A stretch of DNA of 64,000 bases from Bacteroidota bacterium (GTDB lineage Bacteria; Bacteroidota; Bacteroidia; Bacteroidales; Prolixibacteraceae), in assembly GCA_023251455.1 (NCBI GenBank), contig JAHEYT010000021.1, positions 57,968 to 121,967 on the forward strand. Direction: 5' to 3'. The notes beneath the pieces are model-generated. The model had not been told where the DNA came from. It saw only the letters and a program-made list of their open reading frames with translations, and ran no database searches. How positions within the stretch are numbered: the first letter of the stretch is position 1; each line of letters starts with the position of its first letter. Shown here in pieces: positions 45,097 through 54,836 of the stretch. A program made the translations under genes and the position numbers.

Positions 45097-46572
45097 TTAG
45101 ATAATCGCTTCCATCGCTTCCATTGCTTCGCGCAATTCTTCGCCGATGATCTCAACTTCGTGGTAACGAATTTGCTCGTTGATTTTAACCAATTCGATAT
45201 TATCTACATGGTTATCAATTCCTTCGTTGAAATTCTTACCAATCACTTTGGTGTCGATCTTTTTCATGAAATCGGACAAAAGTGGTTTGCAGGCATGATC
45301 GAACAAGTAGCAACCATACTCAGCAGTGTCAGAAATTACACGGTTCATTTCGAACAGTTTTTTGCGTGCAATGGTGTTTGCAATCAGCGGAGTTTCGTGC
45401 AACGATTCGTAGTAAGCCGATTCTGCTTTGATACCGGTTTCAGTCATTACTTCGAAAGCCAACTCAACACCGGCTTTTACGAATGCAACCATCAAAGTAC
45501 CGTTGTCGAAATATTCCTGTTCGGTAATTTTCATATCGCCCGCAGGAGTTTTTTCGAAAGCAGTTTCGCCAGTCTCAGCTCTCCATGCCAGCAGATTTTT
45601 GTCGCCAGCTTTCCAGTCTTCCATCATGGTTGACGAGAACACACCCGACATGATATCATCCATGTGTTTTTCATACAATGGGCGCATAATTACTTTCAAT
45701 TCTCCGGCCAGTTTGAAGGCTTCAATTTTGGCTGGATTCGACAAACGGTCCATCATGTTAGTAATTCCACCCAATTTTAAAGCTTCGGTAGTTACTTCCC
45801 AACCATATTGAATAAGCTTTGATGCATAACCAGGATCAATTCCCTTTTCGATCATTTTATTGAACATCAGGATTGAACCAGTTTGCAATACACCACAAAG
45901 AATGGTCTGTTCGCCCATCAAATCTGATTTTACTTCGGCAACAAACGATGAATGTAGAACACCGGCTTTGTGACCACCAGTTCCTACACAATATGCTTTA
46001 GCGATATCAAGTCCATCGCCATTTGGATCGTTTTCACGGTGAACAGCAATCAAGGTTGGAACACCAAATCCACGAAGGAACTCAGCGCGAACTTCAGAAG
46101 CAGGTGATTTTGGGGCTACCATGATTACAGTCAAATCTTTACGGATCTGAATACCCTCTTCAACAATATTGAAACCATGAGAATAGGAAAGACAAGCGCC
46201 TTTTTTCATCAATGGCATAGCTGCATTTACAACAGCAGTATGATATTTATCCGGAGTAAGGTTTAAAACCAAATCAGCAGTCGGAATCAACTCAGCGAAA
46301 GTTCCAACGCTGAACTTGTTTTCGGTAGCATTAACATACGAAATGTGTTTCTCTGTAATTTCAACTTCGCGTAAAGCGTACGAAATATCCAGACCACTAT
46401 CGCGCATATTGAGTCCCTGAGCCAAGCCCTGAGCTCCACAGCCTAAAACAACGATTTTCTTGCCTAATAACTTGTTCACACCGTCAGCGAATTCAGACTG
46501 ATCCATGAAATCACATTTACCCAATTGTTCCAACTGAATACGCAATGGGATTGAATTAAAATAATTTGCCAT
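45097..46572 (-). CDS. ilvC: ketol-acid reductoisomerase (NADP+), class II long form
   Basis: The 491 residues equal the length of the E. coli class II enzyme. The Rossmann motif [23 protein letters not shown] is at about 33-55, the Mg-binding Asp/Glu sites lie in the two helical knotted domains ([12 protein letters not shown]) and a duplicated C-terminal domain is present. It converts acetolactate or acetohydroxybutyrate to the dihydroxy-isovalerate/methylvalerate used by IlvD. It is encoded apart from ilvDBN by the DUF4251 and AraC genes. Confidence 0.97.
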   Translation of the reverse strand: MANYFNSIPLRIQLEQLGKCDFMDQSEFADGVNKLLGKKIVVLGCGAQGLAQGLNMRDSGLDISYALREVEITEKHISYVNATENKFSVGTFAELIPTADLVLNLTPDKYHTAVVNAAMPLMKKGACLSYSHGFNIVEEGIQIRKDLTVIMVAPKSPASEVRAEFLRGFGVPTLIAVHRENDPNGDGLDIAKAYCVGTGGHKAGVLHSSFVAEVKSDLMGEQTILCGVLQTGSILMFNKMIEKGIDPGYASKLIQYGWEVTTEALKLGGITNMMDRLSNPAKIEAFKLAGELKVIMRPLYEKHMDDIMSGVFSSTMMEDWKAGDKNLLAWRAETGETAFEKTPAGDMKITEQEYFDNGTLMVAFVKAGVELAFEVMTETGIKAESAYYESLHETPLIANTIARKKLFEMNRVISDTAEYGCYLFDHACKPLLSDFMKKIDTKVIGKNFNEGIDNHVDNIELVKINEQIRYHEVEIIGEELREAMEAMEAII

Positions 46573-46780
46573 TTTCTAAATTTTTATAGTTTTTATTATC
46601 TCGTTTTAAATCTCTCTTTCCGATTATACAAAGCAATGAAATATTCAGGGAAAAGAAGCGCAAAAATAGATGTATTTTAGGTACTTTTCATGGATTCCCG
46701 AATAGAACAGATTGCGACATCACGAATAAACATTAAATACCAACAAGTTAATACCATAATAAAATTGGTAATTTTACCTT

Positions 46781-47668
46781 TCATTTAAACGAATCAGACC
46801 GATACTGAATTGGAGTCATGCCGGTTTCACGCTTGAAGAATTTGGTAAAATACGATTGATCTTCAAAGTTAAGCTGATTTGCAATTTCAGAAACACTAAG
46901 ATTGGTGTGAACCAACAAACGTTTTATTTCGAGTAATTGTTTCGCTTTGATGATTTGTGATGAAGTTTTGCCTGTCAGTAATTTTACGGTTTGTGTCAAA
47001 TGATTTGGAGTTACACCAATCATTCCTGAATAATCGCTCAACGAAAGATTCTTTTGGTGATTTTCTTCGACCAAATGAAAGAACCGCTTGACGAGAATTT
47101 GTCCTTTCCCTTTGTTCAACATGTTTTCGTTCACCTGATAGCGAGCCGCGCAAGTGGTCAGAATCAGATCGAGAATGGAACGCAACATTTCCTGAAAATA
47201 ATCTCCAGGACGACTAATTTCAGCAATACTTTGTCTGAACAAATTTTCCAAAAAAAGAATATCGCTCTTATTTTCAAGCAATAAAGGCGGATTATCCTGA
47301 TGAATGGTGTAAAAGAACGGAAATTCAATCAGACTATTCTGATTGCTCCGATTGAGCAGATAAAAATCAGAAGTGAAGATAAAAATGAAGCCTTCGATGT
47401 CGTGAGAAAGTTCGAGTTTGTGAGCCTGTCCGGGCGACATGAAGAAAACGCAGGGCGGCTTGATCTCATATTTATTGCCGTCGATCACGTGGTAGCCAGA
47501 ACCTTTAAGCAGATAAAGCACTTCAAAAAAATCGTGCCGATGTGGATATTTCACACTGAAGTGACGGTTAGCATCAAACACCTCAACCTGAAATTGCTGA
47601 CTTTTCCGTTCAGGAGTACTGAAATTATCCAGACTATAAACCGGTAATTGTTCGGATGGATTCTTCAT
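46781..47668 (-). CDS. AraC-family transcriptional regulator with N-terminal cupin
   Basis: This 295-residue protein (from the second Met, MKNPSEQLPVYSL) has a cupin effector domain (about 25-115: YPHRHDFFEVLYLLKGSGYHVIDG) and a C-terminal AraC double helix-turn-helix (LSLSDYSGMIGVTPNHLTQTVKLLTG and LSVSEIANQLNFEDQSYFTKFFKRETGMTP). The longer start at 47689 adds only MQCESTF and would begin inside the dyad at 47673-47699, so the shorter form is preferred. It may sense a sugar or aromatic compound. The target genes are unknown. Confidence 0.9.
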   Translation of the reverse strand: MKNPSEQLPVYSLDNFSTPERKSQQFQVEVFDANRHFSVKYPHRHDFFEVLYLLKGSGYHVIDGNKYEIKPPCVFFMSPGQAHKLELSHDIEGFIFIFTSDFYLLNRSNQNSLIEFPFFYTIHQDNPPLLLENKSDILFLENLFRQSIAEISRPGDYFQEMLRSILDLILTTCAARYQVNENMLNKGKGQILVKRFFHLVEENHQKNLSLSDYSGMIGVTPNHLTQTVKLLTGKTSSQIIKAKQLLEIKRLLVHTNLSVSEIANQLNFEDQSYFTKFFKRETGMTPIQYRSDSFK

Positions 47669-47672
47669 AAAA

Positions 47673-47699
47673 GTACTTTCGCATTGCATACGAAAGTAC
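47673..47699. promoter_or_regulatory. GTACTTTCG-N9-CGAAAGTAC dyad before the AraC-family gene
   Basis: Perfect 9-bp arms lie 4 bp upstream of the preferred start. The position is consistent with an autoregulatory operator or an RNA hairpin over the translation start. A weak -7-like TCAATTTG lies just upstream (47710 to 47703, minus strand). Confidence 0.5.
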
Positions 47700-47807
47700 G
47701 AACAAATTGATTAAAACACCAAACTTGAGTTTTTGAATGCTGTTTGGAAAATTCAAATCTGATAACTAATTGAATATCTTAAACAATCAAAGCCAATACC
47801 ACATCCA

Positions 47808-48350
47808 TTATAAATGCTGACCTACATATACAGAAGATTTTTCCCAGGGAACCAATTCACCGTCAAATGTAAGCCTGCCCGAACGCATACCCGTCAAAGT
47901 TGCAGTTCCTCTTCCATATGCCGAAATATTAATAAACAAGTCGTAGATACCAATCGCTGTCATCACATTCATCCTTAAGGTAAATGCTTTGCGCTTCAGA
48001 TCTTCAGTTAATTCCCATTTGTTAATGCGACCTTTGGCAGTTACACCACCCACTCCATTCGGGCCAATCCTGAAATTCGATCCGATCTGAATAATTGCTT
48101 CAGTTGAATCGACTGAAACAAAATTAATCGTTGAATTTACCAGAACCCGGTTACCATACCGGTCTTGCAGATAGTCAGTTTCTAAAACAAAATCTTTGTT
48201 CTCAAGCATTGACTTGGTAAGCTGAAATTCTTTCTCAAGTTCAGCATTCCGCTTTTCTTTTTTAGTTAGAACTGCGTTTTCATCATTTCCCTGAGCGAAT
48301 ATTATACTGGCAGAAATGATGAGTGCAAATATTACAACAAATCTTTTCAT
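47808..48350 (-). CDS. DUF4251-family exported protein
   Basis: The 180 residues have a signal peptide (ASIIFAQ, about 20), and the DUF4251 pattern including FVLETDYLQDRYGN, SNFRIGPNGVGGVTAKGRI and YGRGTATLTGMRSGRLTFDG. The fold is β-rich and the role is unknown. It lies between ilvBN and the AraC gene in the same direction but beyond a terminator, so is probably a separate unit. Confidence 0.85.
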   Translation of the reverse strand: MKRFVVIFALIISASIIFAQGNDENAVLTKKEKRNAELEKEFQLTKSMLENKDFVLETDYLQDRYGNRVLVNSTINFVSVDSTEAIIQIGSNFRIGPNGVGGVTAKGRINKWELTEDLKRKAFTLRMNVMTAIGIYDLFINISAYGRGTATLTGMRSGRLTFDGELVPWEKSSVYVGQHL

Positions 48351-48559
48351 GGCTTTATCCTTTCCTCTTATTTAGTCTATGTCATTACAAGTTTCATTCC
48401 GAAGTGATAAAAATTGAAAACACATTTTTATTCGTTTGCAAAATTTAACGATTGGAAATATCAGACTAAATGCAACAACGGTTTGAGTGCATAAGTTTGA
48501 GGATAAATTTTCAGAAATGATGTTCTTTTTTAGATCGCAGTATGGAGTGCATCAAATTA

Positions 48560-48604
48560 AAAGTGCCTAAAATTAAACAACTTGTGTTTATTTTTAGGCA
48601 CTTT
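48560..48604 (-). terminator. terminator after the ilvDBN operon
   Basis: Nineteen-bp arms with one mismatch (AAAGTGCCTAAAATTAAAC and its partner) lie 31 bp past the ilvN stop codon, and a T-rich tail follows on the minus strand. Confidence 0.82.
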
Positions 48605-48634
48605 AGTAACACCACAGACACTTCGGAATCTCTT

Positions 48635-49180
48635 CTAATCCACTTGTTCAAGCATGGCATCGCGTTCCTGAAGAAATACGGAAAGTCTTTCAACAGTACT
48701 GCGAGTAATGGCAACTCTTCCGGAGCGATTAAACTGAGTTACGCCATACGTTGAATTCAACTCTTCAAATAATTGTTGTGTTTCGTTGGAGTGTCCGGTT
48801 TTTTCAATCACAATATAATCGCGCGTAATTTCGAGAATACGCGCGCCAGAGTTACGAATGATCTTTTCAACCTCATTCGATTCGAATAAAAATTCAGTAG
48901 ACACTTTATATAGCGCGATTTCCTGAAAAATCATCTCTTCGTTCGTGTTGTAATATGCTTTCATTACATCAACAACTTTTTCAAGCTGCCCGACAACCTT
49001 CTGCACCCGATCTGCAGTTTCCCTGATCACAATGGTAAATTTAAAAACCCCGGCAATGGCCGATTCAGAAACAGTTAAGCTGTCGATGTTGATTTTCCGG
49101 CGTGTAAATATGATGGTTATCCGGCTCAATAAGCCGATATGATCTTCCGAAAAAACGGTTATAATATATTCTTGTTTCAT
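48635..49180 (-). CDS. ilvN: acetolactate synthase small (regulatory) subunit
   Basis: The 181 residues carry an ACT domain (YIITVFSEDHIGLLSRITIIFTRRKINIDSLTV at about 4-36) with the C-terminal IlvN/IlvH extension. It binds branched-chain amino acids, mainly valine, to inhibit and stabilise the IlvB catalytic subunit encoded 12 bp upstream. It is the last gene of the attenuated ilvDBN operon. Confidence 0.95.
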   Translation of the reverse strand: MKQEYIITVFSEDHIGLLSRITIIFTRRKINIDSLTVSESAIAGVFKFTIVIRETADRVQKVVGQLEKVVDVMKAYYNTNEEMIFQEIALYKVSTEFLFESNEVEKIIRNSGARILEITRDYIVIEKTGHSNETQQLFEELNSTYGVTQFNRSGRVAITRSTVERLSVFLQERDAMLEQVD

Positions 49181-49192
49181 CTCAGTATTGTT

Positions 49193-50890
49193 TTAAGGTT
49201 CGAGTATAATATCAGAAATTGAAGCTCCTGTCGGTATCATCGGGAAAACGTTATCTTCCTGTTCAACAACTACTTCAAGAACATACGGTCCCTTGTGATC
49301 GAGCATTTCCTGAACAGCATTTTCCAACTGGTCGCGTGAAGTTACTTTTTGAGAAGCCAATCCATAAGCTTTGGCAATGCCAACAAAATCAGGATTTTTC
49401 ATTTCGGTAAATGAATACCTCTTTTCGAAAAATAATTGCTGCCACTGGCGAACCATGCCAAGAAAATTATTATTGAGAACGATAATTTTGACATCGATAT
49501 CGTACTGCGAGATGGTTCCTAATTCCTGAATAGTCATCTGAAATCCTCCATCGCCAACCATCGCAAATACGACACGATCAGGAGAACCAATTTTGGCGCC
49601 CATCGCTGCTGGCAATCCATAACCCATTGTTCCAAGACCTCCGGAAGTCACATTACTCCTCGATTGTGAAAATTTGAAATAACGCGAAGCAATCATTTGT
49701 TGCTGACCAACATCGGTAACCAAAACAGCATCATTATTGGTCTTTTCGGAAGCAATACGAACAACCTCGCCCATGGTAAGTCCAGCCTTTTTAGGATGAA
49801 TATCGTGCGAAATCACCTTTTCGTATTCTATTTTATCGCAAGCCCGGAACTCGTTGAGCCACTCCTGATGTGAATTTGGATCGACATTATCAATCAACAT
49901 CCGAAGCGATTTTTTGGCATTGCCCAAAACAGGCGCATCGGCGTGTATAATTTTATTGATTTCGGCTGGATCGACTTCAAGGTGAATGATTTTTGCCTGA
50001 CGTGCATACGCTGCCACCTTTCCGGTTACCCGGTCATCGAAGCGCATTCCGATGGCAATGACCACATCAGCTTCATTGGTTTTGATGTTTGGACCGTAAT
50101 TTCCATGCATTCCAAGCATTCCAACATTTAGTGGATGGTCGCTTGGAAGTGCCGAAAGACCAAGCAAAGTCCAGGCAGCCGGAATACCGGTTTTTTCAAC
50201 AAATTCTTTCAGTTCAGCTTCGGCATGTGCCAAAACAACACCGTGACCAAACAAAACAATAGGCTTTTTGGCTTCGTTGATGATGTCGGCAGCAGCTTTT
50301 ACCTGGAACGGATCAACAGGATATTCGGGTAAATAACTTCTGATCTTAGTACATTTTTTATACTCAAAATCGAACTGGGCAAACTGGGCATCCTTGGCAA
50401 TATCGAGTAAAACCGGACCAGGACGACCAGTGAGTGCAATGTGAAACGCCTTGGCAATCGCTTCAGGAATTTCATCAGCGTGGGTAACCTGGTAATTCCA
50501 TTTGGTTACCGGCATCGAAATACCTACTACATCCGACTCCTGGAAAGCATCAGTTCCGAGCAATGGAGAGGCAACCTGGCCAGTGATACAAACCAAAGGA
50601 ATGGAATCAATCATTGCATCGGCAAGGCCAGTAATCAGGTTGGTTGCACCAGGACCTGATGTCGCAAAGCAAACACCGACTTTACCAGTAACTTTAGCGT
50701 AACCTTCAGCAGCATGAATTGCTCCCTGCTCATGCCGGGTTAAATAGTGAGTTACTTTCTGATCGAAATCGTACAGTGCGTCATAAATGGGCATGATCGC
50801 ACCGCCTGGATACCCGAAAATGGTATCAACTCCTTCTTCCAAAAGAGATAATATTACAGCTTCTGAGCCGCTTACACGCTGTGTTGCCAT
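49193..50890 (-). CDS. ilvB: acetolactate synthase large (catalytic) subunit
   Basis: The 565 residues are a full thiamine-diphosphate acetohydroxyacid synthase: DTIFGYPGGAIMPIYDAL with Glu in HEQGAIHAAEGYAK, a central FAD/Rossmann domain (GKVAAYARQAKIIHLEVDPAEI) and the ThDP-binding GDGGFQMTIQELGT. It condenses two pyruvates, or pyruvate and 2-oxobutyrate, at the branch of Val/Leu and Ile synthesis. ilvD lies 113 bp upstream, so the three genes are very likely one transcript. Confidence 0.97.
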   Translation of the reverse strand: MATQRVSGSEAVILSLLEEGVDTIFGYPGGAIMPIYDALYDFDQKVTHYLTRHEQGAIHAAEGYAKVTGKVGVCFATSGPGATNLITGLADAMIDSIPLVCITGQVASPLLGTDAFQESDVVGISMPVTKWNYQVTHADEIPEAIAKAFHIALTGRPGPVLLDIAKDAQFAQFDFEYKKCTKIRSYLPEYPVDPFQVKAAADIINEAKKPIVLFGHGVVLAHAEAELKEFVEKTGIPAAWTLLGLSALPSDHPLNVGMLGMHGNYGPNIKTNEADVVIAIGMRFDDRVTGKVAAYARQAKIIHLEVDPAEINKIIHADAPVLGNAKKSLRMLIDNVDPNSHQEWLNEFRACDKIEYEKVISHDIHPKKAGLTMGEVVRIASEKTNNDAVLVTDVGQQQMIASRYFKFSQSRSNVTSGGLGTMGYGLPAAMGAKIGSPDRVVFAMVGDGGFQMTIQELGTISQYDIDVKIIVLNNNFLGMVRQWQQLFFEKRYSFTEMKNPDFVGIAKAYGLASQKVTSRDQLENAVQEMLDHKGPYVLEVVVEQEDNVFPMIPTGASISDIILEP

Positions 50891-51003
50891 ATTTTCTTTT
50901 TTATATTTCCTTATTAATTTTACTATTTGACAATTTACTATTTACTATTTGATCTCATTGCTCAACTCTGGCAAATCGTCAATTGTAAATAATTAAATCG
51001 TAA

Positions 51004-52833
51004 TTATTCGATCAACCTGATTGCTCCGCGATCGGCCGACGAAACCATACTTGCATAGGCTTTCAGTGCTTTGCTCACCTGACGGTCGCGGGGGTTTGGC
51101 ATAAATGCCGCATTGCCTTTACTGATTTCCTGTTCTCTTCTGGCTGCCAATTCTTCGTCGCTCAGCAGAACGTCAATTTTACGGGTCAAGATGTCGATTT
51201 CAATTAAGTCACCATCCTGAATCAAGGCAATTTCGCCACCTGCCGCTGCTTCCGGAGAAACATGCCCGATGGATAAGCCCGAAGTTCCGCCCGAAAAACG
51301 ACCATCGGTAATTAACGCACAAGCCTTGCCAAGGTTCATCGATTTGATGTACGAAGTTGGATAAAGCATTTCCTGCATTCCCGGACCACCTTTTGGACCT
51401 TCGTAAATAATCACAACCACGTCGCCAGCCTGGACTTTGTCGCCAAGAATTCCATTGCAGGCATCGTCCTGCGATTGGAATACCTTGGCAGTTCCTTTAA
51501 AATGATAGACTGAGGGATCAACTCCCGCTGTTTTCACGATACAGCCATTCCGGGCAATGTTGCCGTACAGAACAGCCAAACCGCCATCTTTGTTGTAGGC
51601 ATGTTCGTAATCGCGAATGCATCCGTTCGCACGGTCGGTATCTAATTCTTTAAAATAGTTTTCCTGAGAACCCATGATCAGGTTACGTCCACCACCGGGT
51701 GCTGATTTATATCTCCGGATCGCATCTTCGGTAACAGTCGGAGCCACTACATCGTATTCTGCGATAGCTTCAGCCAAGGTGCGTCCATCGGCACGTGGCA
51801 CGGTGGTATCGAGCATTCCGGCGCGGGCAAGTTCAGCCAAAATGCCAAGAATTCCACCAGCTCGGTTCACATCTTCCATGTGGTAAGTTCCATTGGGAGC
51901 AACTTTGCAAAGGTTTGGCGTAACACGCGATAATTCATCGATGTCTTTCATGGAAAAATCAACTTCACCCTCAGCAGCAATTGCCAGAATATGCAAAACG
52001 GTATTTGTTGAACCGCCCATCGCAATATCCAGTTTCATTGCATTTTGGAAAGCAGCTTTGGTAGCTATATTTCGTGGCAATACTTTTTCATTGCCATCTT
52101 TGTAAAATTCGTAGGTCATATCAACAATCCGGCTGGCAGCTTCATCAAACAGTCGTTTCCGATTGGCATGTGTTGCCAGAATTGAACCATTACCGGGAAG
52201 CGCCAAACCAAGTGCTTCAGCCAAACAGTTCATTGAGTTGGCGGTAAACATTCCGGAGCAGGAGCCGCAGGTTGGACAAGCATCTTTTTCAACTTTTAAT
52301 ATCGTTTCGTCGGAAACCGAGTTATCGGCAGCCATCACCATCGCATCAACTAAATCATACATTTTGCCATCAATTTTACCCGCTTCCATCGGTCCTCCTG
52401 ATACAAATATGACCGGAATATTTAGTCGCATGGCGGCCATCATCATTCCTGGGGTAATTTTATCGCAGTTTGAAATGCAAACCATCGCATCGGCACGGTG
52501 TGCATTAATCATGTATTCAACACTATCAGCAATTACATCGCGCGAGGGAAGCGAGTACAACATCCCATCATGCCCCATGGCGATTCCATCATCGACGGCA
52601 ATGGTATTGAACTCGGCTGCAAAACAACCTTTTTGCTCGATGATTCCTTTGATGTACTGACCAATTTCGTGAAGATGAACATGGCCTGGAACGAACTGTG
52701 TAAACGAATTAACGATGGCAATTACCGGTCGTCCGAAATGTTCTTCCTTCATTCCATTTGCCCTCCAGAGGCTTCTTGCTCCTGCCATTCTCCGTCCTTC
52801 GGTCGTTGTGGCTGATCTTAGTCGATTTTGCAT
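51004..52833 (-). CDS. ilvD: dihydroxy-acid dehydratase
   Basis: This 609-residue protein has the IlvD cluster ligands in [11 protein letters not shown] and [18 protein letters not shown], and the Mg/substrate segment [14 protein letters not shown]. It dehydrates dihydroxy-isovalerate and dihydroxy-methylvalerate to the 2-oxo acids. It is the first structural gene after the leader at 52925-52990, whose attenuator lies 27 nt before the ilvD start codon. Confidence 0.97.
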   Translation of the reverse strand: MQNRLRSATTTEGRRMAGARSLWRANGMKEEHFGRPVIAIVNSFTQFVPGHVHLHEIGQYIKGIIEQKGCFAAEFNTIAVDDGIAMGHDGMLYSLPSRDVIADSVEYMINAHRADAMVCISNCDKITPGMMMAAMRLNIPVIFVSGGPMEAGKIDGKMYDLVDAMVMAADNSVSDETILKVEKDACPTCGSCSGMFTANSMNCLAEALGLALPGNGSILATHANRKRLFDEAASRIVDMTYEFYKDGNEKVLPRNIATKAAFQNAMKLDIAMGGSTNTVLHILAIAAEGEVDFSMKDIDELSRVTPNLCKVAPNGTYHMEDVNRAGGILGILAELARAGMLDTTVPRADGRTLAEAIAEYDVVAPTVTEDAIRRYKSAPGGGRNLIMGSQENYFKELDTDRANGCIRDYEHAYNKDGGLAVLYGNIARNGCIVKTAGVDPSVYHFKGTAKVFQSQDDACNGILGDKVQAGDVVVIIYEGPKGGPGMQEMLYPTSYIKSMNLGKACALITDGRFSGGTSGLSIGHVSPEAAAGGEIALIQDGDLIEIDILTRKIDVLLSDEELAARREQEISKGNAAFMPNPRDRQVSKALKAYASMVSSADRGAIRLIE

Positions 52834-52859
52834 ATCATTTGTCTTAAATTATTTTCCCT

Positions 52860-52894
52860 AAAAAAAAGCCTTTCTCAGTGATTGAGAAAGGCTT
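52860..52894 (-). terminator. ilvD attenuator terminator
   Basis: Twelve-bp arms (AAGCCTTTCTCA and TGAGAAAGGCTT) with a 5-nt loop are followed by a U8 tract. The hairpin lies between the leader peptide stop codon and the ilvD start, ending 27 nt before that start, the hallmark of attenuation rather than gene-end termination. Confidence 0.85.
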
Positions 52895-52924
52895 CTAAGT
52901 CTTATAGCTTACATTATACCAATC

Positions 52925-52990
52925 TCATTCAGCACGAAGGAGGACCACCACGCTGACAAGGACTAGAGATATAATGCTGATATTTTTCAT
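52925..52990 (-). CDS. ilvL: ilv leader peptide (attenuator peptide)
   Basis: A 21-codon frame begins with ATG at 52990 and stops at TGA 52925. It reads MKNISIISLVLVSVVVLL followed by Arg-Ala-Glu. Twelve residues are Ile, Val or Leu: three Ile, five Val and four Leu. This is what a branched-chain leader must look like to stall the ribosome when any of these charged tRNAs is scarce. It is too short for automated gene calling. A stem (52966-52976 with 52912-52926) would span the peptide codons, so stalling could disrupt it. Promoter at 53013-53042 and terminator at 52860-52894 complete the unit. Confidence 0.8.
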   Translation of the reverse strand: MKNISIISLVLVSVVVLLRAE

Positions 52991-53012
52991 TTGTGCTGTC
53001 GTTTAATGTTGG

Positions 53013-53042
53013 CAAATGTAGAAATTAATTTGAACTTCCAAA
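53013..53042 (-). promoter_or_regulatory. ilv operon promoter TTTG-N18-TACATTTG
   Basis: TTTG (53042 to 53039) and TACATTTG (53020 to 53013) on the minus strand match the Bacteroidota -33 and -7 elements, with an 18-bp spacer. It predicts a start near 53009, 19 nt ahead of the leader ATG. The rest of the 319-bp region upstream of ilvD holds the leader and terminator described separately, with no further gene. Confidence 0.7.
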
Positions 53043-53152
53043 ATTAATTTGAAAGTAAAATACTTCTTTGTCTGAAAAACTAAAAGAAAACCTTTCGTTT
53101 TTAAACAATTAAATCTTTAAAAAGATCATTTTTGCGATGATTAATAAAAAAA

Positions 53153-53857
53153 TCAAATCTTCCCGATCATGAAAATTGCCGGGCGTTTCTGAATATCCGG
53201 AAGGTGTGTTTTCCACCAGGCTATTGGCTTGCTGAGGATAAATTCAGTATTGAGAGTGATGTCGGCGGCAATGCACAACATGGTTTGCGGGTCGCAGTTT
53301 TTTAGCAATTCATCAAGTAATTGGGCATTCCGGTACGGTGTTTCAATAAAAATCTGGGTCTGACCTTCGGTTTGCATCCGTTTTTCGAGCATTTTAATTT
53401 GCGACGATTTCTCCGGATTTTTGATCGGCAAATATCCGTTAAAGGCAAAATTCTGTCCGCTCATTCCTGAAGCCATAAGCGCCAGCAATATGGAAGACGG
53501 CCCTACCAACGGAACCACCTGAATGTTTTTAGTGTGTGCAATCTTTACCACATCAGCACCCGGATCGGCAACCCCAGGGCAACCTGCTTCCGAGATTATA
53601 CCAATGTCTAATCCTTCCTTGTTCGGTTCCAGAAAACGACTGATTTCCTTTTTCTCTGTGTGCTGGTTCAATTCAAAAAAGGTAAGATCGTCGATTACGA
53701 TGGCCGGATTCACTTTTTTCAGGAAACGCCGGGCAGTGCGAATATTTTCGACAATGAATACCGGTATCGATGAAATCAGTTGGGTCAGATCGGGTGGTAA
53801 AACCCGCTCGATGCTGGTGTCTCCCAAAGTAGTCGGAATCAAATAAAGTTTGGCCAT
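53153..53857 (-). CDS. RsmI-like tetrapyrrole-methylase-family SAM-dependent methyltransferase
   Basis: This 234-residue protein belongs to the tetrapyrrole methylase fold: LYLIPTTLGD (4-13), ISEAGCPGVADPGAD (about 88-102) and PLVGPSSILLALMASGM. It resembles a short form of RsmI, the 16S rRNA 2'-O-ribose methyltransferase at C1402. The target is not certain because Bacteroidota have a paralogue of this family. It is divergent from the PhnP-like gene with 81 bp between starts. Confidence 0.82.
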   Translation of the reverse strand: MAKLYLIPTTLGDTSIERVLPPDLTQLISSIPVFIVENIRTARRFLKKVNPAIVIDDLTFFELNQHTEKKEISRFLEPNKEGLDIGIISEAGCPGVADPGADVVKIAHTKNIQVVPLVGPSSILLALMASGMSGQNFAFNGYLPIKNPEKSSQIKMLEKRMQTEGQTQIFIETPYRNAQLLDELLKNCDPQTMLCIAADITLNTEFILSKPIAWWKTHLPDIQKRPAIFMIGKI

Positions 53858-53938
53858 TTGTAATTTTTTTCAAAAATAGTTAAAAACCTTCGGTAGCAAG
53901 AGGGTAATCCTTATTTTTGTGAATCAAATAACACGCTA

Positions 53939-54700
53939 GTGAAACTTACCTTTTTAGGAACAGGAACATCGCAGGGAGTGCCAGTGGTTGCGTGCCAATG
54001 TCCGGTTTGTCTGTCAGTCAATCCGAAAGACAAGCGGTTACGCGCTTCGGTGATGATTGAAACCGAGACACAATGCCTGGTTATTGACGCCGGGCCTGAT
54101 TTCAGACAGCAAATGTTGACCCATCAGGTTCGTCATTTGAATGGCATTTTGCTCACTCACGAACACGTCGATCATATTTTTGGACTTGATGATATCCGCG
54201 CGTTCAATTGGGTGCAGAAACAACCAACCGATATTTATGCCGAAGAACGCGTTCAGATTGCGATCCGACGCATTTTTGATTACGTTTTTGCAACTTACCG
54301 GTATCCGGGAATTCCACAAATGCACCTGCATCTGATTGAAAATAAACCGTTCCTAATTAACGATCTGGAAGTAACTCCGATTCGCGGCCTCCATTATAAA
54401 TTACCCGTTTTTGGATTCCGTTTCGGAAAACTGGCTTATGTGACCGATGTGAACCGGCTGGAAAAAGCAGAAATTGACAAACTTCGGGGACTTGATGTTT
54501 TGGTTCTGAATGCCTTGCGAAAAGAAGAACACATTTCGCATTACAGTTTAAGTCAGGCGCTTGAACTTATTGCAGAAATAAAACCGGGCAAAGCTTTCCT
54601 GACGCATCTTTCCCACCAAATGGGATTTTATGACGAAGTGCAAAAAGAGCTTCCTGAGAATGTGTTTCTGTCGTATGACGGACTGGAGATTGAGGTTTGA
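53939..54700 (+). CDS. PhnP-like MBL-fold metal-dependent hydrolase
   Basis: The 253 residues use a GTG start (position 53939). Metal-binding HEHVDH at 74-79 (His74, His76, Asp78, His79) and the Cys-rich segment ACQCPVC near residue 19-24 are as in PhnP-type cyclic phosphodiesterases, with further His at HYKLPV and HLSHQ. The likely reaction is hydrolysis of a cyclic phosphate ester, but no phosphonate genes are nearby, so the physiological substrate is unknown. Confidence 0.87.
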   Translation: MKLTFLGTGTSQGVPVVACQCPVCLSVNPKDKRLRASVMIETETQCLVIDAGPDFRQQMLTHQVRHLNGILLTHEHVDHIFGLDDIRAFNWVQKQPTDIYAEERVQIAIRRIFDYVFATYRYPGIPQMHLHLIENKPFLINDLEVTPIRGLHYKLPVFGFRFGKLAYVTDVNRLEKAEIDKLRGLDVLVLNALRKEEHISHYSLSQALELIAEIKPGKAFLTHLSHQMGFYDEVQKELPENVFLSYDGLEIEV

Positions 54701-54724
54701 AATGCAATTAAAAGTTTATTTCTT

Positions 54725-54809
54725 GTCATTTTGTCATTCATAGTCATTGTTCGTAACTGCAGCAACATTTTTACAATAAATGACAATTTAATGACGTGAA
54801 ACAAATGAC
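54725..54809. repeat. GTCATT/AATGAC inverted array
   Basis: Three GTCATT words (54725, 54733, 54743) are followed by three AATGAC complements (54779, 54790, 54804). The right side, AATGACGTGAAACAAATGAC, differs at two positions from a block at 61761. It lies between the PhnP-like and pabC genes, which converge. Confidence 0.7.
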
Positions 54810-54836
54810 AATTCTTGCCATTGCTATCATTGTTTT

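Noticed and set aside
45082..45633. 183-codon plus-strand open frame antisense to ilvC
   Set aside because: Composition is Phe/His-rich as expected of an antisense shadow of a conserved gene.
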